A program made the translations under genes and the position numbers. 12,998 bases of DNA from Brumimicrobium sp965659845 (lineage in GTDB: Bacteria; Bacteroidota; Bacteroidia; Flavobacteriales_D; Crocinitomicaceae). Numbering within the stretch: position 1 is the stretch's first letter; every line of letters starts with the position of its first letter. The stretch lies in contig CBFHXS010000077.1 in NCBI GenBank assembly GCA_965659845.1, forward strand, positions 1 through 12,998. Direction: 5' to 3'. The notes under the pieces are model-generated. The model was not told the origin of the DNA and did not search any database. It worked only from the letters and a program-made list of their open reading frames with translations. Shown here piece after piece: positions 11,716 to 12,998 of the stretch.

Positions 11716-12946
11716 ATGGGTACATCAAATATTTAGACCTCATCTTTTTAAATGCAATTAAGTCCTTTTCCCAAGATAGCTTTATTTCATCAGCTGATTT
11801 ACCTTCAATTATCTGAAGTCTCAATTGATCTGATCCTGCCAGCAAATCAAAAAAGCGTGCTCTTTTCGTGAAAAAATCATTGCCTTCATAGTTCTGATAA
11901 GCATCTATTAGCCATGTCAAGTTTATCCCCTCCATTCTTTGACTCTTGAATTGCCCCCCAAGATCCAAACCAAAGCATACTTTACTTTCAAGCTTTGGGT
12001 GTTTTGATCCAAATCCAGGTTCTGGAGTAAATGAATACTGAAAAGATGAATCTTTAGAGAAATCTGGATGACCAAATACCTCAAAAGGTCTATCCGTTCC
12101 CCTTCCTACGCTCACAACCGTTCCTTCAAACAAACAGAGACTTGGATACAAATTAATTGATGCGTCACTACGTAAATTTGGAGAAGGTGCTACTGGTAAG
12201 CTGTATTCCATATCTCTTGAATAATTAAGGAGTGAAATTACTGATAGCTGGCACTTCACACCACTTTTCAACCAACCTTCACCATTAATCATATTTGCAA
12301 TTTCCCCTACAGTCATTCCATGAACAATTGGAATAAGATGTTTTCCAACAAACGATTCGAAGCCTTCTTGCCTCAATGGCCCATCGACATAATGCCCATT
12401 TGGATTTGGTCGATCAAGCACAATTACTTTTATATCCTCCTCTGCACATGCTTCCATAACATAATGTAGCGTCGAAATATACGTGTAAAAACGCGCTCCA
12501 ACATCTTGTATATCGAATATTACAGTAGAAACTCCTGCCAATTGATCGCTCTTTGGCTTTTTATTTGACCCATAGAGGGAAACTATCGGAAGGCCTGTCT
12601 GCTTATCAATACCCGACTCTACGGAAGCTCCAGCATCAGCTTTTCCTCTAAAACCATGTTCTGGGGAAAATACTTTTTGAATACGAACACCTCTTTTGAT
12701 CAAAGTATCAACCAAATGACTATCCTCTACTCTACTGGTCTGGTTTGCAACAATAGCAACAGTTTCATTAATGAGTAAATCAACAAGTGTATCCATTCTT
12801 TCTGCACCCAAGACTAACTCAGGCTTCTCTGCAACGATATTCAAAGTATCCTCTTGAGTTTTAATAGAAGAAGTTAAATGAGCATTTTCTGCATGCTGAC
12901 AGGATAGAAGGAAAATGAATAAAAAACTTTTTAGGCAAAGACGCAT
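11714..12946 (-). CDS. namZ: NamZ-type exo-beta-N-acetylmuramidase lipoprotein (DUF1343, GH171)
   Basis: The family (PF07075, known as DUF1343 until NamZ of Bacillus subtilis and Tannerella was characterised) releases MurNAc from the non-reducing ends of peptidoglycan fragments. Conserved stretches are IVANQTSRV, the VFSPEHGFRG block, FDIQDVGARFYTY, VLDRPNPNG, the APSPNLRS turn and YPSLCLFEGT...VSVGRGTDRPFEVFG. With the start at 12946 (MRLCLKSFLFIFLLSCQHA) the protein has 410 residues and a lipoprotein signal with lipobox LLSC, so it is likely anchored in the envelope. The frame stays open to a TTG at 12961, and an ATG at 12955 is also possible; I chose 12946 because it gives the most typical lipoprotein signal. 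A partial -7 box (TAGATTTT) lies upstream at 12982-12989. Likely role: salvage of cell-wall sugars, by inference from the family. Confidence 0.88.
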   Translation of the reverse strand: MRLCLKSFLFIFLLSCQHAENAHLTSSIKTQEDTLNIVAEKPELVLGAERMDTLVDLLINETVAIVANQTSRVEDSHLVDTLIKRGVRIQKVFSPEHGFRGKADAGASVESGIDKQTGLPIVSLYGSNKKPKSDQLAGVSTVIFDIQDVGARFYTYISTLHYVMEACAEEDIKVIVLDRPNPNGHYVDGPLRQEGFESFVGKHLIPIVHGMTVGEIANMINGEGWLKSGVKCQLSVISLLNYSRDMEYSLPVAPSPNLRSDASINLYPSLCLFEGTVVSVGRGTDRPFEVFGHPDFSKDSSFQYSFTPEPGFGSKHPKLESKVCFGLDLGGQFKSQRMEGINLTWLIDAYQNYEGNDFFTKRARFFDLLAGSDQLRLQIIEGKSADEIKLSWEKDLIAFKKMRSKYLMYP

Positions 12947-12981
12947 TGAGTACATTAGCAAGCATTTTAGAAAGAGTGAAT

Positions 12982-12989
12982 AAAATCTA
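12982..12989 (-). promoter_or_regulatory. Weak candidate -7 box (TAGATTTT) for namZ
   Basis: On the minus strand this matches TAnnTTTG at 7 of 8 positions, 35 bp before the proposed ATG at 12946. The window ends before a -33 element could be judged. Confidence 0.2.
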
Positions 12990-12998
12990 CTTCATAGC

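Noticed and set aside
1..12998. Mobile element, phage, toxin-antitoxin or CRISPR-type system
   Set aside because: No transposase, integrase, terminal repeats, spacer-repeat pattern or toxin-like small gene pair was seen, and composition looks even across the window.

Overview
The window looks like ordinary chromosomal DNA from a member of the Bacteroidota, most likely a Flavobacteriales-type marine or aquatic lineage. The evidence is an AT-rich composition, a secreted protease with a type IX secretion (T9SS) C-terminal sorting domain, a DUF3127 protein, an unusual DUF1343/NamZ lipoprotein, gene starts that mostly lack Shine-Dalgarno sequences, and upstream boxes that fit the Bacteroidota -7 consensus TAnnTTTG. 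I see no tRNA, rRNA, CRISPR array, insertion sequence, phage gene or attachment site. No gene is visibly broken; prfC is simply cut by the left edge of the window.

Layout. (1) At 2-634 (+) lies the 3' end of prfC (release factor 3), ending at a hairpin shared with the converging gene. (2) At 741-1988 (-) is a PLP-dependent Cys/Met-metabolism enzyme, divergent from an Lrp/AsnC regulator at 2143-2607 (+), in a regulator-target arrangement. (3) From 7266 down to 2602 (-) runs a probable five-gene operon, in transcription order: a T9SS-exported M1 aminopeptidase, ruvX (TAATG overlap), upp, an unrecognised four-helix membrane protein (3-nt gap) and a YjjG-like HAD nucleotidase (10-nt gap). (4) At 7377-8627 (+) is a very tight three-gene cluster: an unrecognised helical protein, a DUF493/YbeD-like protein and a small membrane protein whose soluble part resembles a T9SS sorting domain. 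(5) At 8695-9348 (+) is a small outer-membrane beta-barrel gene, tail-overlapping with a RluA-family pseudouridine synthase at 9345-10256 (-). (6) At 10375-11660 (+) are a flavin reductase-like protein and a DUF3127 OB-fold protein that ends in an SSB-type acidic tip, followed by a strong hairpin terminator. (7) At 11714 to about 12946 (-) is a NamZ (DUF1343, GH171) exo-N-acetylmuramidase lipoprotein.

How the genes work together. The upp-membrane protein-HAD trio suggests uracil salvage plus clean-up of aberrant pyrimidine nucleotides. The PLP enzyme and its Lrp neighbour suggest amino-acid-responsive sulfur amino acid metabolism. The M1 aminopeptidase and NamZ are exported scavengers of peptides and peptidoglycan fragments. 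Most of the rest is housekeeping (translation termination, RNA modification, recombination). The least explained parts are the 7377-8627 cluster, the membrane-anchored sorting-domain look-alike inside it, and the SSB-tailed DUF3127 protein. I found no clear-cut new defence or mobile system.
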